Below are positions 24,975-34,410 of a stretch of DNA of 64,000 nucleotides, in pieces. Numbering within the stretch: the first letter of the stretch is position 1; every line of letters starts with the position of its first letter. Source of the DNA: Niallia sp. XMNu-256 (lineage in GTDB: Bacteria > Bacillota > Bacilli > Bacillales > Cytobacillaceae); the NCBI RefSeq assembly GCF_036670015.1, contig NZ_CP137636.1, forward strand, positions 1,528,501 through 1,592,500, written 5' to 3'. Below the pieces are notes generated by a model. The model was not told the origin of the DNA, made no database searches, and worked only from the letters and a program-made list of their open reading frames with translations. Made by a program: the position numbers and the translations under genes.

Positions 24975-27053
24975 ATGTTCTCATTACTGAATTTGCTTGT
25001 TTTTCTAGGCGTAGTTGGATATGCACTATATTTATTTATTAATCTTCTATACACTCGCTATTTATTTATAAAACTCGGTAAAAAAGCAGAATTTGAACCA
25101 AATCTAAAAGAGCGAATCAATTCAATCTTGATCAATGGGTTCGGCCAAAAGAAATTATTCAAAGATAAGAAAAGTGGTGTGATGCATTTAGTCTTATTTT
25201 ATACCTTTTTTATCATTCAAATAGGTCTTATCGAACTCATCATTAAAGGATTTATTAGAGGGTATGAGTTTCCTTTCGGTGAAGGGCATAAATATTTCAG
25301 TCTTATCCAGGAATGGGCAACATTCCTTATGATGCTGGCTGTCGTATATGGATTTTATCGCCGTTATGGTGAAAAGTTAAAACGGTTGCAATGGAAACGG
25401 GATGGCAAAGCGGCTTTTGTATATATCGCCTTATTCACTCTCACTTCATCCATCTTAATTACATTAGGATTCGAAACGATTATGCTTGGAGCCGAACCAA
25501 ACCTTGTATATGCTCCATTCTCAGGTAGTATTGCGTTACTGTTCGGAGGGATCGGAGTAACCGCTGGAACCATCTTGTTTAACGTATTTTGGTGGGTTCA
25601 TATGGCAGTAGTTTTCACCTTCATGGTCTTCGTGCCACAGTCTAAGCAATTTCATGAACTCTTTGCCATGATTAACATCTTCTTTAAAAAACAAGGCCCG
25701 GTTGGGAAGTTAAGAAAGATTGATTTTGAGGACGAAGAGGCGGAATCCTTTGGTGTAGGGAAAATTGAAGATTTTACCCAGCATCAGTTGATCGATCTCT
25801 ACGCCTGTGCTGAATGTGGTCGCTGTACCAATATGTGTCCGGCTTCAGGAACGGGTAAAGAGTTATCTCCGATGGACCTTATTGTGAAAATGAGGGATCA
25901 TTTGACAGAAAAAGGAGCAGCTGTGACTTCTAGACAGCCATGGCTACCTGCCTTTGCCTTTAAAAATTCAAAGGGAAATCAATTGGCTCTAGCAGGTCAA
26001 GGCGCTCAAGAATCTGCTGTAGCAGTGGAAGAAGTTAGTTTAATTGGCGATGTTATCACAGAAGAAGAAATTTGGGCATGTACTACTTGCCGAAACTGTG
26101 AAGACCAATGTCCGGTCATGAATGAGCATGTCGATAAAATTATCGATTTACGCCGTTATCTCGTATTAACAGAAGGAAAAATGAATCCCGATGCCCAGCG
26201 TGCGATGACAAATATCGAACGTCAAGGAAACCCTTGGGGCATTAATAAAAAAGAGCGTGAAAAATGGCGTGAGGCCCGTGAAGATATTCAAGTGCCAACG
26301 GTGAAAGAAGTGGAAAAGTCCGAACAGGAATTTGAGTACTTATTCTTTGTAGGTTCGATGGGTTCTTATGATAATCGTAGCCAAAAGATTGCCCAGTCAT
26401 TTGCCCGTATCATGAATGTAGCAGGAATCAAATTTGCCATTCTTGGGAACAAAGAGAAAAATTCAGGTGATACACCACGTCGAATTGGAAATGAGTTTTT
26501 ATTCCAGGAGTTAGCAACAGCGAATATTGACACTTTTCAAAAGCATAACGTCAAAAGAATCGTCACGATTGATCCACACGCTTATAACTCGTTTAAAAAT
26601 GAATATCCAGAATTTGGCCTTGAGGCTGAAGTCTATCACCATACCGAATTACTGTATCAATGGATCAAAGAAGGCAGACTCACCTTTACAAAAGAATTAA
26701 ATGAAGTGATCACTTATCATGACTCTTGTTATTTAGGCCGCTATAATAACGTCTATGATCCACCACGTGAAATTTTGAAAGCAATCCCAGGCGTAAAACT
26801 AGTTGAAGCCGAGCGTAACCGTGCAGACGGCATGTGCTGCGGAGCTGGAGGCGGGATGATGTGGACAGAGGAGACGGTGGGGACAAGAGTTAATGTAGCA
26901 AGAACAGAACAGCTTCTTGAAGCAAAACCAACGATGATTGGAACAGGATGTCCTTATTGCTTAACGATGATCAGTGATGGGGTAAAGGCGAAAGAATTAG
27001 AAGAGAGTATTGGAAACTTTGATATCGTAGAAATTGTTGAAAAAGCATTGTGA
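24975..27053 (+). CDS. Membrane Fe-S ETF:quinone oxidoreductase (FadF/EMO-like)
   Basis: 692 residues. Five or six N-terminal membrane helices (~1-250) with His residues that could bind heme b resemble the NarI-like part of this family. Two 4Fe-4S motifs follow (CAECGRCTNMCP and CTTCRNCEDQCPV), then two CCG-type regions (HDSCYLGR and MCCGAGGGMMW). This is the layout of Bacillus FadF/YwjF and of ETF:(methyl)menaquinone oxidoreductases. It would pass ETF electrons to menaquinone. ATG 24975 has GAAGGGGGA at good spacing; a longer frame begins at 24912. Its position right after etfBA supports the role. Confidence 0.85.
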   Translation: MFSLLNLLVFLGVVGYALYLFINLLYTRYLFIKLGKKAEFEPNLKERINSILINGFGQKKLFKDKKSGVMHLVLFYTFFIIQIGLIELIIKGFIRGYEFPFGEGHKYFSLIQEWATFLMMLAVVYGFYRRYGEKLKRLQWKRDGKAAFVYIALFTLTSSILITLGFETIMLGAEPNLVYAPFSGSIALLFGGIGVTAGTILFNVFWWVHMAVVFTFMVFVPQSKQFHELFAMINIFFKKQGPVGKLRKIDFEDEEAESFGVGKIEDFTQHQLIDLYACAECGRCTNMCPASGTGKELSPMDLIVKMRDHLTEKGAAVTSRQPWLPAFAFKNSKGNQLALAGQGAQESAVAVEEVSLIGDVITEEEIWACTTCRNCEDQCPVMNEHVDKIIDLRRYLVLTEGKMNPDAQRAMTNIERQGNPWGINKKEREKWREAREDIQVPTVKEVEKSEQEFEYLFFVGSMGSYDNRSQKIAQSFARIMNVAGIKFAILGNKEKNSGDTPRRIGNEFLFQELATANIDTFQKHNVKRIVTIDPHAYNSFKNEYPEFGLEAEVYHHTELLYQWIKEGRLTFTKELNEVITYHDSCYLGRYNNVYDPPREILKAIPGVKLVEAERNRADGMCCGAGGGMMWTEETVGTRVNVARTEQLLEAKPTMIGTGCPYCLTMISDGVKAKELEESIGNFDIVEIVEKAL

Positions 27054-27093
27054 TAAGAAAATAGTTGTACTCGATTTTGTCAATGGATTCTCA

Positions 27094-27219
27094 TTTATGC
27101 TAAAAATTCCTAATTTTCGCATAAATAATTCGTAACTTTGCAAAAAAATGATCAATTCCGTGAGAATAATAGATTTTATGCTCTGAATAGCTAGGTTATA
27201 AGTTGGCACAAAACTTGCT
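27094..27219 (+). promoter_or_regulatory. Sigma-54 promoter P4 with upstream half-sites
   Basis: TTGGCACAAAACTTGCT at 27203-27219. Upstream are TTATGCTAA (27095), TTTTCGCAT (27114) and CTTTGCAAA (27136), on average farther from the promoter than at P1-P3. It precedes the seven-gene unit 27271-34308. Confidence 0.88.
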
Positions 27220-27270
27220 TAATAAATATGTATAAATAACTTTTATAAATCATTAACAGGAGGAATTAAT

Positions 27271-28452
27271 ATGTTAAATTTTTCATTCACAGAGGAACAA
27301 GAGTTTTTTCGTAAGATGTTAAAGGACTTTGCTACTGAGGAACTGTTACCAAACTATACGAGATGGGAAAGAGAAGGGATCACCCCAAGACATTTATGGA
27401 AGAAGTTAGGTGAATTAGGTGTAAATGGACTTCGTATTCCCGTTGAGTATGGCGGTAGTGGAGCGGATTGTGTAACAACTGGGATTGCAGCCGAGGAAAT
27501 CGGACGCGGTGATTTCAATCTTACGTATGCGGTTATGTTGAATGGTTTAATCGGTGAAATCATTAATAATCATGCTTCTGAAGAATTAAAACAAGAGTGG
27601 CTTCCAAAAATCGCGAGCGGGGACAGCATCGTAGGGATTGCCATTACAGAGCCTACTGCTGGAACAGATGCTGGTGGAATTAAAGCAACAGCCGTTCGTC
27701 AAGAGAATGGTTATGTATTAAACGGAGAAAAGTCTGGAATTAGTGTGGCAACAGTTGCTGATGCATTTCTAATATTTGCTAAAACGAACCCCGAATTAGG
27801 CGGCCGTGGGATCAGTTGCTTTATCGTACCGTCTGATCTGCCAGGAGTAGAATGTAAGGGTTACGAGGATATGGGAAATATTCCAATTGGTCGTGGTTCG
27901 GTGTATCTAACAGATGTAGTAGTACCTGAGGAGAACATGATTGGCCTTGAAAATAAAGGGTTTTCCCAGGTGATGAATGGGTTTGATCTTAGCCGTCTAT
28001 TAATCGGCCTTCAATGTGTAGGAGCTGCTTCCCAAAGTATTGATGAGACGATTGAACACGTTAAAATGCGAACTTCCTTTGGCAAACCTTTAGCAACCTA
28101 TCAAGGGGTTCAATTCCCAATTGTTACTCACTATACACAATTAGAGTTTGTTAAATGGCAGTCATATCGTGGTTTATGGCTTCGTGACCAAGGATTACCA
28201 CATTCCAAGGAATCTGCATCGGTCAAATGGTTAGGACCTAAATATGGAGTGGAAGCGATTCACCAATGTTTATTGTTTAATGGACATTATGGTTACACGA
28301 AGGAAATGGCTCATGAGCAACGTTTACGTGATGTCATTGGATTGGAAATTGGCGATGGTACAGCAGAAGCAAATATGATGGTAATTGCGAAGGATATCAT
28401 CGGTAAAGAATTTAAATCTACGAATCATCAATTAGTCACATCTAAAAATTAA
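27271..28452 (+). CDS. aliB: Acyl-CoA dehydrogenase, cyclohexanecarboxyl-CoA dehydrogenase-like
   Basis: 393 residues of acyl-CoA dehydrogenase fold, with GIAITEPTAGTDAGGI and a HVKMRTSFGKPL Arg motif. At the catalytic-base position the usual Y-E-G-T is IGDGT, so the base would be Asp. The segment FNGHYGYTKEMAHEQRLRDV differs from the common QIHGGMGY form. With the BadK/H/I and AliA homologues nearby, oxidation of an alicyclic acyl-CoA such as cyclohexanecarboxyl-CoA is the best guess. The gene symbol is therefore tentative. First gene after P4, with AGGAGG before the ATG. Confidence 0.75.
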   Translation: MLNFSFTEEQEFFRKMLKDFATEELLPNYTRWEREGITPRHLWKKLGELGVNGLRIPVEYGGSGADCVTTGIAAEEIGRGDFNLTYAVMLNGLIGEIINNHASEELKQEWLPKIASGDSIVGIAITEPTAGTDAGGIKATAVRQENGYVLNGEKSGISVATVADAFLIFAKTNPELGGRGISCFIVPSDLPGVECKGYEDMGNIPIGRGSVYLTDVVVPEENMIGLENKGFSQVMNGFDLSRLLIGLQCVGAASQSIDETIEHVKMRTSFGKPLATYQGVQFPIVTHYTQLEFVKWQSYRGLWLRDQGLPHSKESASVKWLGPKYGVEAIHQCLLFNGHYGYTKEMAHEQRLRDVIGLEIGDGTAEANMMVIAKDIIGKEFKSTNHQLVTSKN

Positions 28453-28561
28453 AATTGTATGTATTCATTGATTAATAGATTCAAAATAAGCATTTAAATC
28501 CATGAATAGATAGGAGGGGCTCATGGCTCCTTAAATCTATTTACTTCTATAGGAGGAGCCT

Positions 28562-29755
28562 ATGAAACAAGTATATGTAGTTGAGTCCGTTCGAACGGCT
28601 ATTGGAAAAATGGGCGGCACATTAAAAGATGTGCAACCCGATTTCCTCGTAGCAAAGGTGATTGAAGAAGTTATTAGTAGAGCAAACATAGACAAAAGTG
28701 CAGTAGGAGAAGTAATTCTTGGTCAGACGAAACAAACATCAGACCAGCCAAATATTGGACGACTTGCTGCGCTCCGGGCAGGACTTCCTGTTGAGGTTCC
28801 AGGATACACGGTTCATAGACAGTGCGGATCGTCCCTTCAAGCAATCAATAATGGAGCATTACAAATCGCCGGTGGTGTAAACGAGGTCATTATTGCAGGT
28901 GGTGTTGAATCAATGAGTTTAGCGCCATTTTATATTCGGAACGCCCGTTATGGAATCGGTACAGGAAATAATGTTCTCGTTGATTCGAATACGGAAAGCC
29001 AATTACGTTCTCAACCGATTGAAGAATATGGAAATTTAACGATGGGTTTAACAGCGGAAAATTTGGCTGAAGCATATGTGATTTCTCGAGAAGAGCAGGA
29101 TGAGTTTGCGATGAGAAGTCAACAACTTGCACATGATGCGATTTCTTCTGGCAGATTTGAAAAAGAGATCGTTCCTTATGAAGTTCGAGAGCGTAAGAGC
29201 GTAAAAACATTTGCGGTAGATGAGCATCCACGTCTATCAAGCTTAGAAAAGCTGGGAAGTTTAAAACCCGTTTTTAAGGAAAATGGAAGCGTTACAGCCG
29301 GAAATAGCAGCGGCCGTAATGATGGGGCATCAGCCGTTATATTGATGTCTGAAGAGGCTGTGAAACAATATGGAGTACAACCAAAAGCAAAGATCGTTTC
29401 ACAAGCGGTTTCAGGTGTGTCCCCTGAAATGATGGGAATTGGACCGGTTACATCCACAAAGCTTGCCTTACAAAGAGCAGGGTTAACACTAGGAGACATT
29501 GGATTAATTGAGTTAAATGAGGCCTTTGCTGCACAGTCAATTGCCGTTATAAAAGAACTTAATCTGGATCTAGATAAATTGAATGTTAACGGTGGAGCGA
29601 TTGCACTCGGTCATCCATTGGGAGCAACAGGATCTATTCTTACAACCAAACTACTTCATGAAATGGAACGTAGAGGCGTGAAGTATGGATTGGTGACATT
29701 GTGTATTGGCGGTGGACAAGGAATTACAACTATTTTTGAAAATTGTCAGGTATAG
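28562..29755 (+). CDS. Acetyl-CoA acyltransferase (thiolase)
   Basis: 397 residues, full-length thiolase. The nucleophile Cys is in HRQCGSSLQA (~residue 88), the active-site His in GGAIALGHPLGATG, the second Cys in CIGGGQG, and NEAFAAQ is present. It would cleave a 3-oxoacyl-CoA; here 3-oxopimeloyl-CoA to glutaryl-CoA and acetyl-CoA is plausible. The stop codon directly abuts the next frame, so it is translationally close to the dehydrogenase at 29771. Confidence 0.9.
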   Translation: MKQVYVVESVRTAIGKMGGTLKDVQPDFLVAKVIEEVISRANIDKSAVGEVILGQTKQTSDQPNIGRLAALRAGLPVEVPGYTVHRQCGSSLQAINNGALQIAGGVNEVIIAGGVESMSLAPFYIRNARYGIGTGNNVLVDSNTESQLRSQPIEEYGNLTMGLTAENLAEAYVISREEQDEFAMRSQQLAHDAISSGRFEKEIVPYEVRERKSVKTFAVDEHPRLSSLEKLGSLKPVFKENGSVTAGNSSGRNDGASAVILMSEEAVKQYGVQPKAKIVSQAVSGVSPEMMGIGPVTSTKLALQRAGLTLGDIGLIELNEAFAAQSIAVIKELNLDLDKLNVNGGAIALGHPLGATGSILTTKLLHEMERRGVKYGLVTLCIGGGQGITTIFENCQV

Positions 29756-29770
29756 ATGGGAGAGAAAAAC

Positions 29771-30622
29771 ATGGAAGTAAAAAAGATTGCGGTCATTGGC
29801 AGTGGCACAATGGGACGCGGAATCGCCTATACGGCAGCATTATCAGGCTTTGACGTCACCCTTCAGGATATTTCCGAAGAAGCACTTGGGAAGGCAAAAG
29901 ATTATAATGGTTCACTCGCTGCTTCCAGTGCGGAAAAAGGATATATCACAAATGAACAACGGGGCTTTGTCCAACAAAACATCCTTTACACAACTGAACT
30001 TAGCGAAGCAGTAAAGGATGCCGATTTAGTCATTGAAGCGATCCTTGAAATCATGGAGTTAAAGATTGAAACCTTTAAAAAGGTCGAGGAGTTTGCTCCA
30101 GATCATGCCATTTTAGCTACCAACACATCGACCATGAGTCCAACGGAAATTGGCCATGCAACGAAAAGACCAGATCAATTTGTGGCCATGCACTTCTTCA
30201 ATCCCGTTCATCGGATGAAATTAATTGAAATTATTCGCGGATTGGATACTTCTGATCAAACGGTCGAGGTGATTCGTCAAGTTTCTGAAAAAATGGGTAA
30301 GGAAACAGTTGAAGTCAATGAATTCCCTGGATTTGTCACAAGTCGGATGAATTGCATAATAGGAAATGAAGCAATGAATATGCTGATGGAAGGAGTAGCC
30401 TCAGCTGAGGATATTGATAAAGCCATTAAACTTGGCTTAAATCATCCAATGGGGCCACTTGAAATGGCAGATCTCGTAGGTTTAGATAGTCGTCTTCGGA
30501 ACATGGAATATCTATACAACGCCCTTGGTGAAAAATATCGTCCATCCCCATTGCTAGTGAAATATGTGAAGGCTGGAAGATTAGGGCGGAAATCAGGTCA
30601 AGGATTTTATACTTATCAATAA
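29771..30622 (+). CDS. 3-hydroxyacyl-CoA dehydrogenase
   Basis: 283 residues, the size of single-domain-pair 3-hydroxybutyryl/3-hydroxyacyl-CoA dehydrogenases. NAD motif VIGSGTMGRGIA, then TNTSTMSPTEIG, AMHFFNPVHRMKLIEII with the catalytic His, and NEFPGFVTSRMN. It oxidises an L-3-hydroxyacyl-CoA to the 3-keto substrate of the thiolase just upstream. ATG 29771 after GGGAGAG is preferred over the ATG at 29756. Confidence 0.9.
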   Translation: MEVKKIAVIGSGTMGRGIAYTAALSGFDVTLQDISEEALGKAKDYNGSLAASSAEKGYITNEQRGFVQQNILYTTELSEAVKDADLVIEAILEIMELKIETFKKVEEFAPDHAILATNTSTMSPTEIGHATKRPDQFVAMHFFNPVHRMKLIEIIRGLDTSDQTVEVIRQVSEKMGKETVEVNEFPGFVTSRMNCIIGNEAMNMLMEGVASAEDIDKAIKLGLNHPMGPLEMADLVGLDSRLRNMEYLYNALGEKYRPSPLLVKYVKAGRLGRKSGQGFYTYQ

Positions 30623-30678
30623 AAAGAAGAGTAGATATAAAACAAAAACACGATTGGATAGAAAGGAACGTGAATAGA

Positions 30679-31827
30679 ATGGAACAAGTTCTAACAAAGG
30701 ACATTCAACAATTAAAAGAGGGAATTCGCGATTTTATTGATAATGAAGTAGAACCACATGCAAATTTAATTGAAGAAACGGATGAAATCCCACAAAGTAT
30801 TTTGGATAAATCGAAGGAAATGGGCTTGTTTGCACTTAGTATTCCAGAAGAGTATGGCGGTCTTGGGATTGGAATGCTTGGAAAATGTGCAGTTCTAGAG
30901 GAAGTAGGTAGAACCATTAACGGATATACAACAGTCATTGGTGGTCATACCGGAATTGGAAGCGTCGGAATTGTAGAATTGGCAAACGAAGAACAAAAAC
31001 AAAAGTATCTCCCAAAAATGGCAACCGGTGAATATATTGGTGCTTTTGCCTTAACAGAGCCAAGTGCCGGATCTCATGCGTACAATTTAAAAACAACAGC
31101 GGTCAAAAAAGGGGATCGTTATATTCTTAATGGCTCTAAGTGCTATATTACCAATGCAGGACTTGCAGATGTGTTCACAGTAATGGCGGTTACAGATCCG
31201 TCAAAAGGGCCAAAAGGAATCACATCTTTTATTGTTGAGAAGAATTTCCCAGGATTTATATTAGGAAATAAAGAAAAGAAAATGGGTCTTCATGGTTCAC
31301 ACACATATGAGATTTTCTTCGAGGATTGCGAGGTTCCAGAAGAGAACGTGTTAGGAGAAGAAGGACAAGGATATGTAAACGCATTGAAAATTTTAGCTAA
31401 CGGCCGTGCAGCCATGGCGGCAAGAAATCTCGGATCTGCTGATAAATTATTAGAGATGTCCCTCGACTATGCTCATCTGCGTGTACAGTTTGGAAAGCCC
31501 ATTTTCGAACAACAAATTATCCAACATTATTTAGCAGAAATGGCAACAGAAATTGAAGCACTTCGGGCATTTACTTATCATGTAGCGAACCTTGTAGATC
31601 AAGGAAAGAATGTGATTAAAGAAGCAGCAATGGTTAAATTGCTTGGTTCTGAAACCTATAATCGTGTCGCAGATAAAGCAGTCCAAATTCATGGGGGGAT
31701 GGGATATATTTCTGAGTATCCGATCGAACGTTATTACCGTGATGCCCGCATTACTAGAATTTATGAAGGTACTTCTGAAATCCAAAAGAATATTATTGCC
31801 GCTCAATTACACCGAAAATATCAATAA
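30679..31827 (+). CDS. Acyl-CoA dehydrogenase
   Basis: 382 residues, standard acyl-CoA dehydrogenase: FALTEPSAGSHAYNLKT, RVQFGKPI, QIHGGMGYISEYPIER and the catalytic RIYEGTSEIQ. Unlike the enzyme at 27271 its base is the normal Glu. It could oxidise the opened-chain (pimeloyl-CoA-like) or another intermediate. ATG 30679 fits AAAGGA better than GTG 30670. Confidence 0.9.
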   Translation: MEQVLTKDIQQLKEGIRDFIDNEVEPHANLIEETDEIPQSILDKSKEMGLFALSIPEEYGGLGIGMLGKCAVLEEVGRTINGYTTVIGGHTGIGSVGIVELANEEQKQKYLPKMATGEYIGAFALTEPSAGSHAYNLKTTAVKKGDRYILNGSKCYITNAGLADVFTVMAVTDPSKGPKGITSFIVEKNFPGFILGNKEKKMGLHGSHTYEIFFEDCEVPEENVLGEEGQGYVNALKILANGRAAMAARNLGSADKLLEMSLDYAHLRVQFGKPIFEQQIIQHYLAEMATEIEALRAFTYHVANLVDQGKNVIKEAAMVKLLGSETYNRVADKAVQIHGGMGYISEYPIERYYRDARITRIYEGTSEIQKNIIAAQLHRKYQ

Positions 31828-31850
31828 AGGAAGGTCACTAGACTCATCAT

Positions 31851-31905
31851 ACTTTCCCTCAGTGGGGAGAAAGAAAACCCCCACTGATGGAAGTTTCACT
31901 TTATT
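31851..31905 (+). repeat. Hairpin repeat within the P4 operon
   Basis: ACTTTCCCTCAGTGGGG pairs with CCCCACTGATGGAAGT, with a GAAGTTTCACTTTATT tail. It belongs to the same family as 6703-6748 and 24902-24947. With few trailing Ts it may act as a processing site or weak terminator between the dehydrogenase and the SDR gene. Confidence 0.65.
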
Positions 31906-31934
31906 AAACGATTAAACAAGTAGGGGGAATTCAT

Positions 31935-32693
31935 TTGCGGCTTAAAGATAAAGTAGCTTTCGTTACTGGTGCTGGCGGCCCAATGGGAGAAGCGATTGCT
32001 TTGCGGTTTGCCGAAGAGGGTGCCAAATTAGTCATTACCGATATTTCTGAGAATCGATTAAATCGAACGAGAGAAAAACTGCTAGAATTATTGGATGCTG
32101 ATCGGTTGGTAGCCATAAGAGCAAGTGTGCTAGATTTTGACGAGGTTAAAGAGGTTGTTGAAGAAGCAAATAAAAAATTCGATAAAATTGATATTTTAGT
32201 AAATGTCGTGGGCGGGATTCGCGATACGACCATGATCAAATCCCTTTTTGAAATTGATGGGGAACGCTGGGATCAAACGATGGAACTTAATTTAAAGGGA
32301 ACATTGCATTGCACAAAATTAGTTGCTCCGATCATGCTCCAGCAAGGTTATGGAAAAATGATCAACATTTCTACCATTCATTTTGAAGGGGAAAAAGGGT
32401 ACGCAGATTATGGAGCAGCAAAGGCGGGAGTAGCCTCCTTTACGAAAACAGCTGCAAAGGAATTAAGTCCAACGATTAATGTGAATTGTATTGCGCCAGG
32501 GTTAATTCAAACTTCGATTGTAGACCGTATGGACAGTGATACTCTAGAAGAATATCGTAGGAAGACTTTATTAGGTAGATTAGGAGATCCAAAGGATATT
32601 GCCAATGCGGCACTATTTTTAGCAAGTGATGAGTCCGCCTATATAACTGGACATATCATGCCTGTTTCAGGTGGGATTTGGCCGCATCTATAA
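31935..32693 (+). CDS. SDR-family oxidoreductase
   Basis: 252 residues from a TTG start after TAGGGGG. It has TGAGGPMGEAIA (a Gly-rich loop with Pro), NVVGG in place of NNAG, catalytic Ser in NIST and YGAAKAG, so the S-Y-K set is intact. It probably oxidises a hydroxyacyl-CoA or related alcohol of the pathway. The exact substrate is not evident. Confidence 0.78.
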   Translation: MRLKDKVAFVTGAGGPMGEAIALRFAEEGAKLVITDISENRLNRTREKLLELLDADRLVAIRASVLDFDEVKEVVEEANKKFDKIDILVNVVGGIRDTTMIKSLFEIDGERWDQTMELNLKGTLHCTKLVAPIMLQQGYGKMINISTIHFEGEKGYADYGAAKAGVASFTKTAAKELSPTINVNCIAPGLIQTSIVDRMDSDTLEEYRRKTLLGRLGDPKDIANAALFLASDESAYITGHIMPVSGGIWPHL

Positions 32694-32713
32694 AAGAATG
32701 GAGGGAAATGCTC

Positions 32714-33934
32714 ATGTATGATTTTGCAATCATTGGGGGAGGGATTGTAGGTCTTTCAACGGGAATGGCGATTTATGAAAAGTTCCCAAATGCGAAGGTC
32801 GTTGTCATTGAAAAAGAATCATCGGTTGCGAATCATCAAACAGGCCATAATAGCGGAGTGATTCATTCGGGAATCTATTATAAACCAGGTAGTTTTAAGG
32901 CGCGGTTTGCTCGAGCGGGAAGTCAATCGATGCGAGAATTTTGTCAAACCTACGGAATCCAGCACGAGATTTGTGGGAAAGTCATTGTTGCCACGAAAGC
33001 GGAAGAACTCCCTCTTTTAGAGGATTTATATCAACGTGGGCTAAAAAATGGGTTAAACATTTATAGAATCGTACCGGAAGAATTAAAAGAAATTGAACCC
33101 CATGTAAAAGGATTTGGAGCCATTCGTGTGCCAATGGCCGGGATTGTAAATTACCGTCAAGTAAGTGAAAAATTTGCAGAACTTATTATGGAAAACGGTG
33201 GTGAGATTAGGTTAAACACAAAGGTCGAGAAAATACATGAGGCATCGGATCAAGTTACCATTGAAACGAACAGAGGTACGTTCAAAGCTCATATGATCAT
33301 CAACTGTGCTGGATTGCATAGCGATCGTGTGGCAGCCTCAGCAGGCTATCAGACAGATCTGAAAATTGTGCCGTTTCGTGGTGAGTACTATAAATTGAGG
33401 CCTGAAAAACGGCATCTTGTGAAACATTTGATCTATCCTGTACCAAATCCTAAATTTCCATTCTTAGGTGTTCATTTTACCCGAATGGTCAGTGGCGAAG
33501 TGGATGCGGGTCCGAATGCGGTTATGGCCTTTAAGCGAGAAGGGTATAAAAAGACAGATTTTAGCTTTAAAGATGTAATGGACTCTTTAAGCTTCCCTGG
33601 ATTATGGAAAATGGCTGGTAAATTTGCGAAGGAAGGACTTGATGAATATGTTCGGTCTTTTAGCAAAAAGCAATTTACGAAAAGTCTTCAAGAATTAATA
33701 CCTGACATTCAGGAAGACGATTTAATCCCGGCACCAGCGGGAGTTCGAGCACAAGCGTTGAAATTTGATGGAAATATGGTTGACGATTTTCATATTATTA
33801 TGGGAAAACGTTCGGTTCATGTGTGTAATGCACCATCTCCTGCAGCAACTGCATCCATTGAAATTGGGAAAGAAGTGGTAAGACGGATTCCTGTTCAATC
33901 CAATTTAACAAATCGCATCAGTACGATTGTTTAA
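32714..33934 (+). CDS. lhgO: L-2-hydroxyglutarate oxidase-like FAD oxidoreductase
   Basis: 406 residues of the DAO/LhgO family. FAD motif AIIGGGIVGLSTG, then ANHQTGHNSGVIHSGIYYKPGS, diagnostic of L-2-hydroxyglutarate oxidases, and a C-terminal APAGVRAQALK with DDFHI. Members oxidise L-2-hydroxyglutarate to 2-oxoglutarate and pass electrons to quinone or oxygen. In this cluster it could deal with a C5 dicarboxylate made from the ring, but no glutarate hydroxylase (CsiD) is present. ATG 32714 follows GGAGGGA at good spacing. Confidence 0.8.
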   Translation: MYDFAIIGGGIVGLSTGMAIYEKFPNAKVVVIEKESSVANHQTGHNSGVIHSGIYYKPGSFKARFARAGSQSMREFCQTYGIQHEICGKVIVATKAEELPLLEDLYQRGLKNGLNIYRIVPEELKEIEPHVKGFGAIRVPMAGIVNYRQVSEKFAELIMENGGEIRLNTKVEKIHEASDQVTIETNRGTFKAHMIINCAGLHSDRVAASAGYQTDLKIVPFRGEYYKLRPEKRHLVKHLIYPVPNPKFPFLGVHFTRMVSGEVDAGPNAVMAFKREGYKKTDFSFKDVMDSLSFPGLWKMAGKFAKEGLDEYVRSFSKKQFTKSLQELIPDIQEDDLIPAPAGVRAQALKFDGNMVDDFHIIMGKRSVHVCNAPSPAATASIEIGKEVVRRIPVQSNLTNRISTIV

Positions 33935-33975
33935 ATGATTTGTTTATATGATTTCTAATAAGGGGGGTCGATTTG

Positions 33976-34308
33976 ATGTTTAACGAAAGAACGATGTTTA
34001 TCGCCGGACACGCACGTTTACCTCAGGGAATGGCAGCCAAAAGTGTCTATGAAACATTGACGATTACAGCTGAAATCGATAGAAAGTATGGAGTGGTACT
34101 TGAAGCCTCTTGTACTTTAGCTACCGGACATGGACGTCAGTTTATTGGACAGCTCTTGAAGGGATTTAGTATCCGTGATGGAGTAGATGAAGCGATTGAA
34201 GCGATCCAAAACCATTATCATGGGAAGGGAGCCAATGCATTGGTTGCTGCATTGAAGGATCTTGCTCTGCATTATCAGCAATTAAAACCAGTTGCTAGTA
34301 GTAAGTGA
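33976..34308 (+). CDS. DUF3870-type protein
   Basis: 110 residues. FIAGHARLPQGMAAKSVYETLTI and CTLATGHGRQFIGQLL fit the DUF3870 pattern as I recall it; function unknown. The family tends to occur near sigma-54-controlled catabolic genes, but I cannot check this here. It is last gene of the P4 unit. ATG 33976 has GGGGGGT at normal spacing; TTG 33973 is adjacent. Confidence 0.65.
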   Translation: MFNERTMFIAGHARLPQGMAAKSVYETLTITAEIDRKYGVVLEASCTLATGHGRQFIGQLLKGFSIRDGVDEAIEAIQNHYHGKGANALVAALKDLALHYQQLKPVASSK

Positions 34309-34410
34309 GTAATTATTATTCATATAAACATAAGGAATGGTCAAGTTTAATTTTCTGACTCTGCTATAGAAAATGAACGTGACCATTTTCATTTTTCCAT
34401 TCATTTTGTC

